This document shows, in pieces, positions 16,172 through 23,220 of a stretch of DNA of 42,043 nt. Where the stretch lies: contig DATHGT010000090.1 of the NCBI GenBank assembly GCA_035317605.1, forward strand, positions 1-42,043. Direction: 5' to 3'. The notes under the pieces are model-generated. The model was not told the origin of the DNA. It saw only the letters and a program-made list of their open reading frames with translations, and did not search any database. This stretch comes from DATHGT01 sp035317605 (lineage in GTDB: Bacteria; Methylomirabilota; Methylomirabilia; Rokubacteriales; CSP1-6). Both the position numbers and the translations under genes were made by a program. Numbering within the stretch: the first letter of the stretch is position 1; every line of letters starts with the position of its first letter.

Positions 16172-16865
16172 GGTCGCGGACCTGCACACGTACTACGGCG
16201 TGAGCCACGTGTTGCAGGGCGTCTCGCTCGCGGTGGGCGCGGGCGAAGTCGTCGGCATCCTCGGCCGCAACGGGATGGGCAAGACCACGCTGATCCGCTC
16301 GATCATCGGCTTCACGCCGCCCCGGCGCGGCCGCGTGCGGTTCAAGGGGGCGGACATCACGCACTGGCCCCCGTTCCGCGCGGTGCAACACGGGATGGGG
16401 CTCGTCCCCCAGGGCCGGCGGGTGTTCCCCTCGCTCACGGTCAGGGAGAACCTCGACGTCGCCCGCCGCGAGGCGCCGGCGTCGACCGCGCCGTGGACCA
16501 TCGACCGGGTCTACGCGATGTTCCCGCGGCTCGGCGAGCGCGCGCGCAACCGGGCCAACAAGCTCTCGGGCGGCGAGCAACAGATGCTGGCCATCGCCCG
16601 CGCGCTGATGACCAACCCGGACCTGCTGCTGATGGACGAGCCGACCGAAGGACTCGCCCCGCTGCTCGTGCGCGAGGTCGCCCGCGCCATCGCCGAGCTC
16701 AAGGGCCAGGGCCTCTCGATCCTCCTCGTCGAGCAGAACCTGCCGCTGGCCCTGTCGGTCGTGGACCGCGTCCACATCCTGAGCCGCGGCCAGATCGTCC
16801 ACACCTCGGCGCCGGCCGAACTGTCCGCCGACGACGCGGTGAAGTCGCGCTACCTCGGCATCTGA
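16164..16865 (+). CDS. livF: Branched-chain amino acid ABC transporter ATPase LivF (set 1)
   Basis: A 233-residue second ATPase of the transporter. Walker A is GRNGMGKTT, the Q-loop lies in LVPQGRRVFPSLTV, the signature is LSGGEQ, Walker B is LLLMDEPTEGLAP and the switch region is LLVEQNL. The phrase EGLAPLLV is typical of LivF. It starts with GTG inside the end of livG and is the last gene of the operon. The convergent dehydrogenase gene follows 10 bp after its stop, with no clear terminator. Confidence 0.95.
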   Translation: MLEVADLHTYYGVSHVLQGVSLAVGAGEVVGILGRNGMGKTTLIRSIIGFTPPRRGRVRFKGADITHWPPFRAVQHGMGLVPQGRRVFPSLTVRENLDVARREAPASTAPWTIDRVYAMFPRLGERARNRANKLSGGEQQMLAIARALMTNPDLLLMDEPTEGLAPLLVREVARAIAELKGQGLSILLVEQNLPLALSVVDRVHILSRGQIVHTSAPAELSADDAVKSRYLGI

Positions 16866-16875
16866 CCGCTCCGAG

Positions 16876-17739
16876 TCACAGCGCTTTGACGACGACCGCG
16901 AGGTCTTCGGCGCCGTGGCCGGCGGCGTGGACGGCGGCGTAGAGACGCTCGGCGACGTCGGTGAGGGGCAGCGGGGTGCCGATGTCGCGGGCCGCGTCCT
17001 GGATCAGGTGCAGGTCCTTCATGAAGAGGTCGAGCTTCATCTGCGCGGGGAACTCGTCCTTCACGATCAGCGGGCCGCGCACCGTGAGCATGCGCGAGCC
17101 GGCGGCGCCGTTGCCGAGGACCTCGAGCACCAGGTCGAGATCGAGGCCGGCCCGGCGCGCCATCGCGAGCGCCTCGGCGGCGGCCGCGCTGTGCAGCGCG
17201 ACCAGCAGGTTGGCGATGAGCTTGAGCACCATGGCCTGGCCGGCGTCGCCGACGTAGACCGGCCGCGGCAGCACGGCGCCGAGCACGTCGCGCCACCGCT
17301 CGAAGGCGGCGCGCTCGCCGCCCACGAAGATCACGCCGTGGCCCTGGGCCACCATCCCGCTGGTGCCGCTGATCGGACAATCGAGGAACGACAGACCGCC
17401 CGGACCGCCCGCGGCGACCTCGCGGGCCAGCCGGCGGGTCAGGGTCGGCGAGATCGTGCTCATCTGCACGATGGTCTGCCCCGGCCGGCCGCGCGCGACC
17501 AGACCGTCGGCGCCGAGGATCACCTCCTCGACGCTAGCCAGCGACGGCAGGATCACGCAGACCACGTCGGGACTCCCCGCCTCCGCCGCCGAGGCGGCGC
17601 CGCGGCCTCCGAGACGGACCACGTCGGCGACGCGGTCGGGAACCACGTCGTAGCCGATCACGTCATGGCCGCCCGCGAGCAGCCGCGAGGCGACCGCGTT
17701 CCCCAGGAGGCCGAGTCCGATGATTCCGACGGCCGTCAC
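16876..17739 (-). CDS. NAD(P)-dependent 3-hydroxyisobutyrate dehydrogenase-family oxidoreductase
   Basis: A 287-residue beta-hydroxyacid dehydrogenase (6PGDH-like). The N-terminal Rossmann motif is IIGLGLLGNAV (GxGxxG at residues 8-13), the substrate motif is DCPISGTSG, and the catalytic Lys173 with Asn177 lies in GDAGQAMVLKLIANLL. GTG start. It is divergent from the UbiD gene. It could reduce 3-hydroxyisobutyrate, tartronate semialdehyde or a similar short acid. Valine breakdown would suit the neighbouring liv operon, but that is only suggested by position. Confidence 0.9.
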   Translation of the reverse strand: MTAVGIIGLGLLGNAVASRLLAGGHDVIGYDVVPDRVADVVRLGGRGAASAAEAGSPDVVCVILPSLASVEEVILGADGLVARGRPGQTIVQMSTISPTLTRRLAREVAAGGPGGLSFLDCPISGTSGMVAQGHGVIFVGGERAAFERWRDVLGAVLPRPVYVGDAGQAMVLKLIANLLVALHSAAAAEALAMARRAGLDLDLVLEVLGNGAAGSRMLTVRGPLIVKDEFPAQMKLDLFMKDLHLIQDAARDIGTPLPLTDVAERLYAAVHAAGHGAEDLAVVVKAL

Positions 17740-17792
17740 GGCGCAGACTATACACGCAACCGTGCTAGCCTTACCTGCCCAGGAGGACCGGA

Positions 17793-19160
17793 GTGAGCGC
17801 GCAGGATCTCCGAACGTTCGTCGCCGCGTCTCGTGACGCCGATCCGTCCGCGGTCGTCACCATCCGCGAGCCCGTGAGTCTCGAGTACGACGTGATGGCG
17901 GTGGTGCTGGAGTACGAGCGGCGCCGTCGCTGGCCGATCATCCTCTTCGAGAACGTGGTCGGCCACGACATCCCCATCGTCGCCAACGTGGTGGCCAGCC
18001 GCGGCGCGCTGGCCCGCGCCCTCGGCGTCGGGGAGCGCGAACTGGCCGCCGAATACGCGCGGCGGATCAAGGAGCCGATCAAGCCCGTCGTCCTCGCCGA
18101 CGCGCCGTTCCGCGAACGCCTGGTCACCGGCGAGGCCCTCGACCTCGGCGCGCTGCCGATCCCGAAGTATTTCCCCGGCGACGCCGGCCGCTATCTCACC
18201 GCCGGCATGCTGGTGGCCCGCGATCCCGAGACCGGAGTGGAGACGGAGGGCTATCACCGCTTCCAGCTCAAGGGCAAGGACCGGCTGGGCGTCAGCCTGC
18301 ACTCGCGACGGCGGATGTTCGAGTACCAGCGCCGGGCCGAGGCGCGCGGCGAGGCCCTGCCTTGCGCGGTCGTGCTCGGCCTGCACCCGTTGGTGTCGAT
18401 GGGCTCGCTGGCCTATCCCGCCCCCGACGTCGGCAAGTTCGAGGTGGTGGGCGGACTCTTCGGCGAGCCGCTCCAGGTCGCGCCGTGCGCGACCATCGAT
18501 CTGCACGTGCCGGCCGCGGCGGAGATCGTGATCGAGGGCGAGATCCTCCCCGGCGTGCGCGAGCCCGAGGGGCCGTTCGGCGAGTTCACCGGATACTTCT
18601 CGCGAAGGAGCACCGAGCACGTGTTCGTGGCCCGAGCCCTGTCCATGCGCGGGAACCCATGGTTCCAGTCGATCGGATCGGGCCGCGCCGGCGATCACAT
18701 CACCACCCTCGGCCTGGTCCGCGAGGCCGAGATCACCAACGCGGTGTCGCGGGTGGTGCCCAACGTGACCGCCGTCCACGTCCCCCTCTCGGGGACGTCG
18801 TCGTTCACCGCCTACGTGGCCATCCGCCAGAGCCGGCCCGGCGAGGCCAAGCACGTGATCCCGATCGTGCTCGGCGTCGACCACTACTTAAAATTCGTGG
18901 TCGTGGTGGACCACGACATCGACGTGTTCGACGAGTCCGACGTGCTGTGGGCCATGGCCACCCGCATGCAGGCCGATCGCGACCTCGTGGTCATCGGCGG
19001 GAGCCTCGGGGCGATGCTGGACCCGAGCGCCGACGATCGCGGCGTGACCGCCAAGCTCGGCGTCGACGCCACCCGCCCGTTCGGCCGCGAGTTCCCGGCC
19101 AAGCTCGTGATGCCCCCCGAGAAGCTGGCGTGGGCCCGCGGAGTCGTGGACCGAAGCTAA
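17793..19160 (+). CDS. UbiD-family prenylated-FMN-dependent decarboxylase
   Basis: A 455-residue member of the UbiD/Fdc family, which (de)carboxylates aromatic or unsaturated acids with prenylated FMN. Conserved stretches include LFENVVGHDIPIVANVVASR, the cofactor-side RFQLKGKDRLGVSLHSRR (about 156-173), and REPEGPFGEFTGYF with the expected catalytic Glu259/Glu264. A perfect AGGAGG precedes the GTG. No ubiX prenyltransferase is adjacent, so the cofactor would come from elsewhere. Its TAA stop is the first base triplet of a 148-bp palindrome. Aromatic acid metabolism is more likely than ubiquinone synthesis given its isolated position, but this is inference. Confidence 0.9.
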   Translation: MSAQDLRTFVAASRDADPSAVVTIREPVSLEYDVMAVVLEYERRRRWPIILFENVVGHDIPIVANVVASRGALARALGVGERELAAEYARRIKEPIKPVVLADAPFRERLVTGEALDLGALPIPKYFPGDAGRYLTAGMLVARDPETGVETEGYHRFQLKGKDRLGVSLHSRRRMFEYQRRAEARGEALPCAVVLGLHPLVSMGSLAYPAPDVGKFEVVGGLFGEPLQVAPCATIDLHVPAAAEIVIEGEILPGVREPEGPFGEFTGYFSRRSTEHVFVARALSMRGNPWFQSIGSGRAGDHITTLGLVREAEITNAVSRVVPNVTAVHVPLSGTSSFTAYVAIRQSRPGEAKHVIPIVLGVDHYLKFVVVVDHDIDVFDESDVLWAMATRMQADRDLVVIGGSLGAMLDPSADDRGVTAKLGVDATRPFGREFPAKLVMPPEKLAWARGVVDRS

Positions 19161-19305
19161 TGATTCTCGCGGAATTGGTTGACCGGACTCACGTCGGGGT
19201 CGAGTGCCGATTTCGCAGAAAAGAGGAGCGAAGCTCCTCTTTTTGAGGACCTAGGCCAGCCGACCCTGACGTGAGACCGGTCAACCAATTCCGCGAGGTT
19301 CATTA
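19158..19305. repeat. 148-bp imperfect palindrome between convergent genes
   Basis: The two arms, read inward from 19158 and from 19305, match over about 47 nt with only a few differences, starting TAATGA and running through CGCGGAATTGGTTGACCGG. The centre is less alike except for a perfect hairpin at 19219-19243. The TAA at the left end stops the UbiD gene and the TAA at the right end (minus strand) stops the TPR gene. It looks like a miniature palindromic repeat or a large bidirectional terminator. Confidence 0.8.
19219..19243. terminator. Bidirectional intrinsic terminator hairpin
   Basis: An 11-bp perfect stem (AAAAGAGGAGC / GCTCCTCTTTT) with a GAA loop. The T run on the right serves the plus strand and the A run on the left serves the minus strand. 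It lies between the convergent UbiD and TPR-protein genes, in the middle of the 148-bp palindrome. Confidence 0.8.
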
Positions 19306-20415
19306 GCCGCCGGCGGTGATGCCGTCGAGCAGGCGACAGAAGGCGAGGCGGCGATCGGGCGGGCACTCCGGGTCCGCGATCGCGACCTCGAGGGCGCGGC
19401 GCGCGCCGGGGATCTCGCGTCTCTGGAGCAGGTCGTTGACGACCGCTTCGTGGGCGGTCCAGAGCGCTTCGCGGGCCCCGGTCACCACCTCGCGCAGCGC
19501 GGGGTAGTTCGGTGAGATGGCCAGACCGCGCTCGAGCCACTCGATGGCCGAGGTGAGCGACGCGATGCGATCGGCCGGCGACGCCGTCGCCTGGCCGTCG
19601 AGCGCGCGGCGCCCGACCGCCAGCGTGAGCGCCACCAGGTGGCCCTCCCACGTCGCCCGCTCGCTCCCCGACGCGACCGCGATCGCCTCCTCGAACGCGA
19701 AGCGCGCGCCCTCGAAGTCGTCGAGTCCCTGCTTGGCGAGTCCGGTCAGGCCCCACAGGCGCGCCGCGTCCTGAGTGGTGCCGAGCGCGGACGCCGCAGG
19801 GCCCGCGGTCTTCATGGCCTTCAGCTCTCTTTCGGCGAGTGTCACGACCTCGCCGAGACGCTGCTCCTTCAGCAGCGCGAATCCGCGCTCGACGACCGGA
19901 AGCTCGGGTTCAGAGAACCTCGCGGCCCCGGAAGGCAGCGTGGTGGCGGGCGACAGAGCGTCGGAGACCACAGGCCAGGCGACCCGCGGCGGTTGGCGTT
20001 CCTCAACCGGAGGCTCGACGGGCGGGGGCGCGACGGAGACCGGCTCCTGAGGCGCGGGCGCCACCGAGGGCGGGGATGGCGGACTCGGCGTTTCGATTCT
20101 CGTCTCGACGGGCGGCGTCACCGCGACGGCCGGCGTCACGGCGACGGGCGGCGTCACCGCGACGGGCGGCGTCGCGGCGGCGGGTGGCGGTGCCGCGGGA
20201 AGCGGCGCCGGCGTGGGTGGTGCCGTTCGAGGTGGCCGCGCCACCTGTCGCGGGGACACGATGCGCGACGGCGGTCGACGCGAGAGATCGCGCGCCGACG
20301 CGGCTCGGCGAAGATGCCGCGGCCGCGTGGGCCACAGGAGCTCGAGCGTTCCCAGCACCACCAGCCCGCAGGCGGCGAGGACGAGGATCAGCAGCAGTCC
20401 GTCTTCGTTCAGCAT
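19303..20415 (-). CDS. Membrane-anchored protein with proline-rich linker and TPR-like C-terminal domain
   Basis: A 370-residue protein. One transmembrane helix lies at about residues 6-28. A long Pro/Ala/Val linker follows (about 46-150) with an imperfect PPVAVT repeat. The C-terminal 190 residues are helical with tetratricopeptide-like pairs (LWGLTGLAKQGLDDFEGARF and LERGLAISPNYPALREVV). The domain probably lies in the periplasm and binds other proteins. The ATG at 20415 overlaps the stop of the oxidoreductase gene by 7 nt. The exact family is not recognised. The repeated linker explains its unusual base composition. The stop is provided by the adjacent palindrome. Confidence 0.75.
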   Translation of the reverse strand: MLNEDGLLLILVLAACGLVVLGTLELLWPTRPRHLRRAASARDLSRRPPSRIVSPRQVARPPRTAPPTPAPLPAAPPPAAATPPVAVTPPVAVTPAVAVTPPVETRIETPSPPSPPSVAPAPQEPVSVAPPPVEPPVEERQPPRVAWPVVSDALSPATTLPSGAARFSEPELPVVERGFALLKEQRLGEVVTLAERELKAMKTAGPAASALGTTQDAARLWGLTGLAKQGLDDFEGARFAFEEAIAVASGSERATWEGHLVALTLAVGRRALDGQATASPADRIASLTSAIEWLERGLAISPNYPALREVVTGAREALWTAHEAVVNDLLQRREIPGARRALEVAIADPECPPDRRLAFCRLLDGITAGG

Positions 20416-21404
20416 CGCGCGACTCCGACGGCGTCGACCTCGACGGGGTGGCGTTCGGCCAGCGAGCGATACGCGGCGAGCACGATCGCCAGGTCGGCCC
20501 GCCCGGAGGCGCCGTCCGTCTCCACGGCCGTCCCTCGCGTCATCGCCTCGCGGAACGTCCGCAGCATCGCCTCGTATCCCCTGACGTCCCGCCGGAAGAA
20601 CGACAGGCGCGTGCCGCCCTCGCCCCGGACCAGCACGAAGCGTCCGCGGTTGTCGGCCAGACAGCTGCCGCGCGTGCCCGTCACCGTCGACCATTGCTGG
20701 CGGAAGAGCCCGGGCGCGCCGATCGAATTCGACACGAGCCCGACGGCGCCGCTCTCCAGCTCGGCGAGCAGCGTGATCGCGTCTTCGCCCTCCATGCCCA
20801 TGACCGTCTGCGGCGGGCGCAGCGCCATCACGCGGCGGACCTCCCCGCCCCACCAGCGGAGATTGTGGACGTAGTGGATGCCGCCGTCGATGAGCGCGCC
20901 GCCGCCCGCCGACTCGGTGGCCCGCCAGCCCCGGCGGGCGCCGAAGCCCCGCGCGATCAGGTGCAGCTCGCGCGGCTCGCCCAGACGCCCCGCGTCGAGC
21001 AGCGATTTCACCCGCCGGAAGGCCGGCATGAAGTGGAACTGCTCGGCCACCATCAGCACGCGTCCGGCCGCGCGCGCCGTCGCGATGATCTCGTCGCCCT
21101 CGTCGAGCGTCCGCGCCAGCGGCTTCTCGATCAGCACGTGCTTGCCGGCCTTGAAGGCCTCGCGCGCGTCGCCCAGGTGACGATCGTGCGGCGTGCAGAC
21201 GATCACGCCGGCGGCCCGCGGATCGCGGAGGGCCTCGGCGTAGTCGCCGTAGGCCGCGACGCCGCCGAACAGCCGCGCGTAGCCGCGCGCGCGCTCGACG
21301 TCCCGGCTCGCGAAGGCGAGCGGGATGCCCAGCCGGCGGGCCGCCGCCGCATGCCGCCGCGCGATCCACCCGCACCCGATGATGAGGAGCCCGTCCGCGT
21401 TCAT
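20409..21404 (-). CDS. Gfo/Idh/MocA-family NAD(P)-dependent oxidoreductase
   Basis: A 331-residue sugar-type dehydrogenase. The N-terminal Rossmann domain has LLIIGCGWIARRHA, and the family catalytic motif EKPLA is at residues 93-97. The segment GGGALIDGGIHYVHNLRWW in the C-terminal domain holds the expected Asp and His. The ATG at 21404 is preferred; a GTG at 21422 adds six residues, and neither has a good ribosome site. It is co-directional and overlapping with the TPR-protein gene. The substrate cannot be inferred; the family oxidises sugars, inositols and related compounds. Confidence 0.88.
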   Translation of the reverse strand: MNADGLLIIGCGWIARRHAAAARRLGIPLAFASRDVERARGYARLFGGVAAYGDYAEALRDPRAAGVIVCTPHDRHLGDAREAFKAGKHVLIEKPLARTLDEGDEIIATARAAGRVLMVAEQFHFMPAFRRVKSLLDAGRLGEPRELHLIARGFGARRGWRATESAGGGALIDGGIHYVHNLRWWGGEVRRVMALRPPQTVMGMEGEDAITLLAELESGAVGLVSNSIGAPGLFRQQWSTVTGTRGSCLADNRGRFVLVRGEGGTRLSFFRRDVRGYEAMLRTFREAMTRGTAVETDGASGRADLAIVLAAYRSLAERHPVEVDAVGVARC

Positions 21405-21505
21405 CGACCCCGATGCTAGCACTCACGCGACCGGCATTCTGACTTTGACGCACCGCACGGCCTGCGCTATACCTCTCTGGCTAGGATGGGCCCGAGGAGG
21501 ACCAC

Positions 21506-22660
21506 ATGAGACGAGTCGCGGTGGTGGGGGTCGGGGTGACGAAGTTCGGCAAGCACGACCGGTCGTCGGCGGAGCTGTTCGCCGAGGCCGCGCGCGACGC
21601 CCTCGCCGACGCCGAGCTGAGTCCCGCCAGCGTCCAGGCGCTCTACTACGGCAACGTGGTGGGCGGCGAGACGGAAAAGCAGCTCCACACCGGGCCGCAG
21701 GCCGCCTCCGTGCTCGGCATCCCCACCGTGCCCACCACGCGCTTCGAGACCGCGTGCGCCAGCTCGCACGCCGCCTTCCGTCACGCCGTGATGGAGATCG
21801 CCGCCGGCGTCTCCGACGTGGTCCTCGTCGGCGGCGGCGAGCGCGTGCTCAACGTGCCGACCGCCGAGTCCACCGAGTACTTCGCGTACGCCTCGGACGC
21901 GACGTGGGAGCAGCCGCTCGGGTTGACGTTCCCGGGCGTCTTCGCGCTGGTCGCGCGCGCCCACATGGCCAAGTACGGGACGACCGAAGAGCAGATGGCC
22001 GCGGTGGCGGTCAAGAACCACCGTCACGGCGCCCTCAACCCCAAGGCGCAGTTCCAGAAAGAGATCACCCTCGAGCAGGTCCTCAAAAGCGCGTACGTCG
22101 CCGATCCGCTCAAGCTCTACGACTGCTGTCCGTTCACCGACGGCGGCGCCGCCGTCGTGCTCGCCTCCGAGGAGGTCGCGCGCCGGCGTCCCCGCGCGGT
22201 GTGGGTGCTCGGCTCGGCGGCGGCCTCGGACACCATGCTGATGCACGAGAAGAAGGACCTCGCGCGGGTGCCGACCACCGAGCGCGCGGCCGCGGCGGCG
22301 TACCGTCAGGCCGGCATCGGTCCCGCCGACGTCGACGTGGTGGAGCTGCACGACTGTTTCACGATCGCCGAGATCGTGGCCACGGAGGGCCTCGGCCTGT
22401 TCGAGCCGGGCACGGGCGGTATCGCGGCGGAGAAGGGCTGGACGTCTCTGGGCGGCAAGCTGCCGGTCAACACCTCCGGCGGGCTCAAGGCCAAGGGCCA
22501 CCCGATCGGCGCCACCGGCGCCGCGCAGATCGCCGAGATCACGACCCAGCTCCGCGGCGAAGCGGGGCCGCGACAGGTCGAGGGCGCCCACATCGGTCTG
22601 GCCCATACGCTGGGCGGCAACCTCGCCACCGTGCTGGTGAGCTTGTTCAGCCGTGACTGA
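21506..22660 (+). CDS. Thiolase-family acyl-CoA acyltransferase (SCP-x/lipid-transfer type)
   Basis: A 384-residue thiolase-fold protein. The nucleophile Cys84 lies in FETACASSHAA. The downstream histidines are in ELHDCFTIAE and KGHPIGATGAAQ, but the classical C-terminal CxG cysteine is replaced (AHTLGGN), as in SCP-x-like and DUF35-partnered thiolases. GAGGAGG precedes the ATG. It overlaps the zinc-ribbon OB-fold gene by 8 nt; such pairs form complexes for acyl-CoA cleavage or condensation (for example in steroid and aromatic side-chain degradation). The substrate is not defined. Confidence 0.9.
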   Translation: MRRVAVVGVGVTKFGKHDRSSAELFAEAARDALADAELSPASVQALYYGNVVGGETEKQLHTGPQAASVLGIPTVPTTRFETACASSHAAFRHAVMEIAAGVSDVVLVGGGERVLNVPTAESTEYFAYASDATWEQPLGLTFPGVFALVARAHMAKYGTTEEQMAAVAVKNHRHGALNPKAQFQKEITLEQVLKSAYVADPLKLYDCCPFTDGGAAVVLASEEVARRRPRAVWVLGSAAASDTMLMHEKKDLARVPTTERAAAAAYRQAGIGPADVDVVELHDCFTIAEIVATEGLGLFEPGTGGIAAEKGWTSLGGKLPVNTSGGLKAKGHPIGATGAAQIAEITTQLRGEAGPRQVEGAHIGLAHTLGGNLATVLVSLFSRD

Positions 22661-23033
22661 CGCCGTGGTGACATCGAAGCAGTTCTTCGAGCGCGCCCGC
22701 GCGGGCACGCTCACGGCCATTCGCTGCGGCAAGTGCGGCGAGCTGGCCCTGCCGCCCAAGGAATTCTGCGCCGCCTGTCAGCAACGGGCGTGGCAGCCGG
22801 TGACGCTGGCCGGCGACGGCACCATCGCCAGCTACACGGTGATCCGCGTGGCGCCCCGCCACCACACCGGCGAGGTGCCCTACGCGATCGCGGTGGTCAG
22901 GCTGCGCGAGGGCGTGTCGCTGATCGGCCGCGTCGTCGACGTCCCGCTCGAGACGCTCGCGATCGGCCTCCCCGTCCGCTTCCGCCCGCTCATCACCGAC
23001 GACCAGACGTCGGTAGGATTCGGCCCCGCCTAG
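22653..23033 (+). CDS. Zn-ribbon OB-fold (DUF35/ChsH2-like) protein, partner of the thiolase
   Basis: A 126-residue protein. A rubredoxin-like zinc ribbon is formed by Cys25, Cys28, Cys39 and Cys42 (CGKC and CAAC), followed by an OB-fold that typically binds acyl-CoA (SYTVIRVAPRHHTGEVPYAI). It starts with GTG inside the thiolase gene. In known thiolase-DUF35 pairs, this protein is needed for activity or stability of the enzyme. It is convergent with the CPXCG gene, 2 bp away. Confidence 0.92.
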   Translation: MTDAVVTSKQFFERARAGTLTAIRCGKCGELALPPKEFCAACQQRAWQPVTLAGDGTIASYTVIRVAPRHHTGEVPYAIAVVRLREGVSLIGRVVDVPLETLAIGLPVRFRPLITDDQTSVGFGPA

Positions 23034-23035
23034 GG

Positions 23036-23215
23036 CTACGCTTCGTATTCCTGACTGACCTCGATGGCGACGTCGCCGTCGTCGTCGACGGTCAGCGTGA
23101 TGAGGTTGGGGCGGCAACAGACCGTGCAGTCTTCCGTGAACGTCCGACGTCGCGCGCCGCTCGGATCCACGAAGAGGTCGTTCGTCTCGCCGCAGAACGC
23201 GCAGGCGTACTCCAT
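23036..23215 (-). CDS. CPXCG-motif cysteine-rich small protein
   Basis: A 59-residue protein beginning MEYACAFCGETND. It has two cysteine pairs, CAFC and CTVCC (in EDCTVCCRPN), and an acidic tail. This layout (CPxCG, VDPS, EDCxVCCRP) is the CPXCG-motif family and suggests a small zinc-binding protein. Its ATG lies 5 nt after the molybdenum hydroxylase stop, so it is the last gene of that transcript. Function unknown. Confidence 0.88.
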   Translation of the reverse strand: MEYACAFCGETNDLFVDPSGARRRTFTEDCTVCCRPNLITLTVDDDGDVAIEVSQEYEA

Positions 23216-23220
23216 GCGCG

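Noticed and set aside
19157..19756. Minus-strand frame running through the palindrome (MNLAELVDRSHVRV)
   Set aside because: It is the product of the palindromic arms read on the minus strand, mirrored by a plus-strand version, and has no other support.
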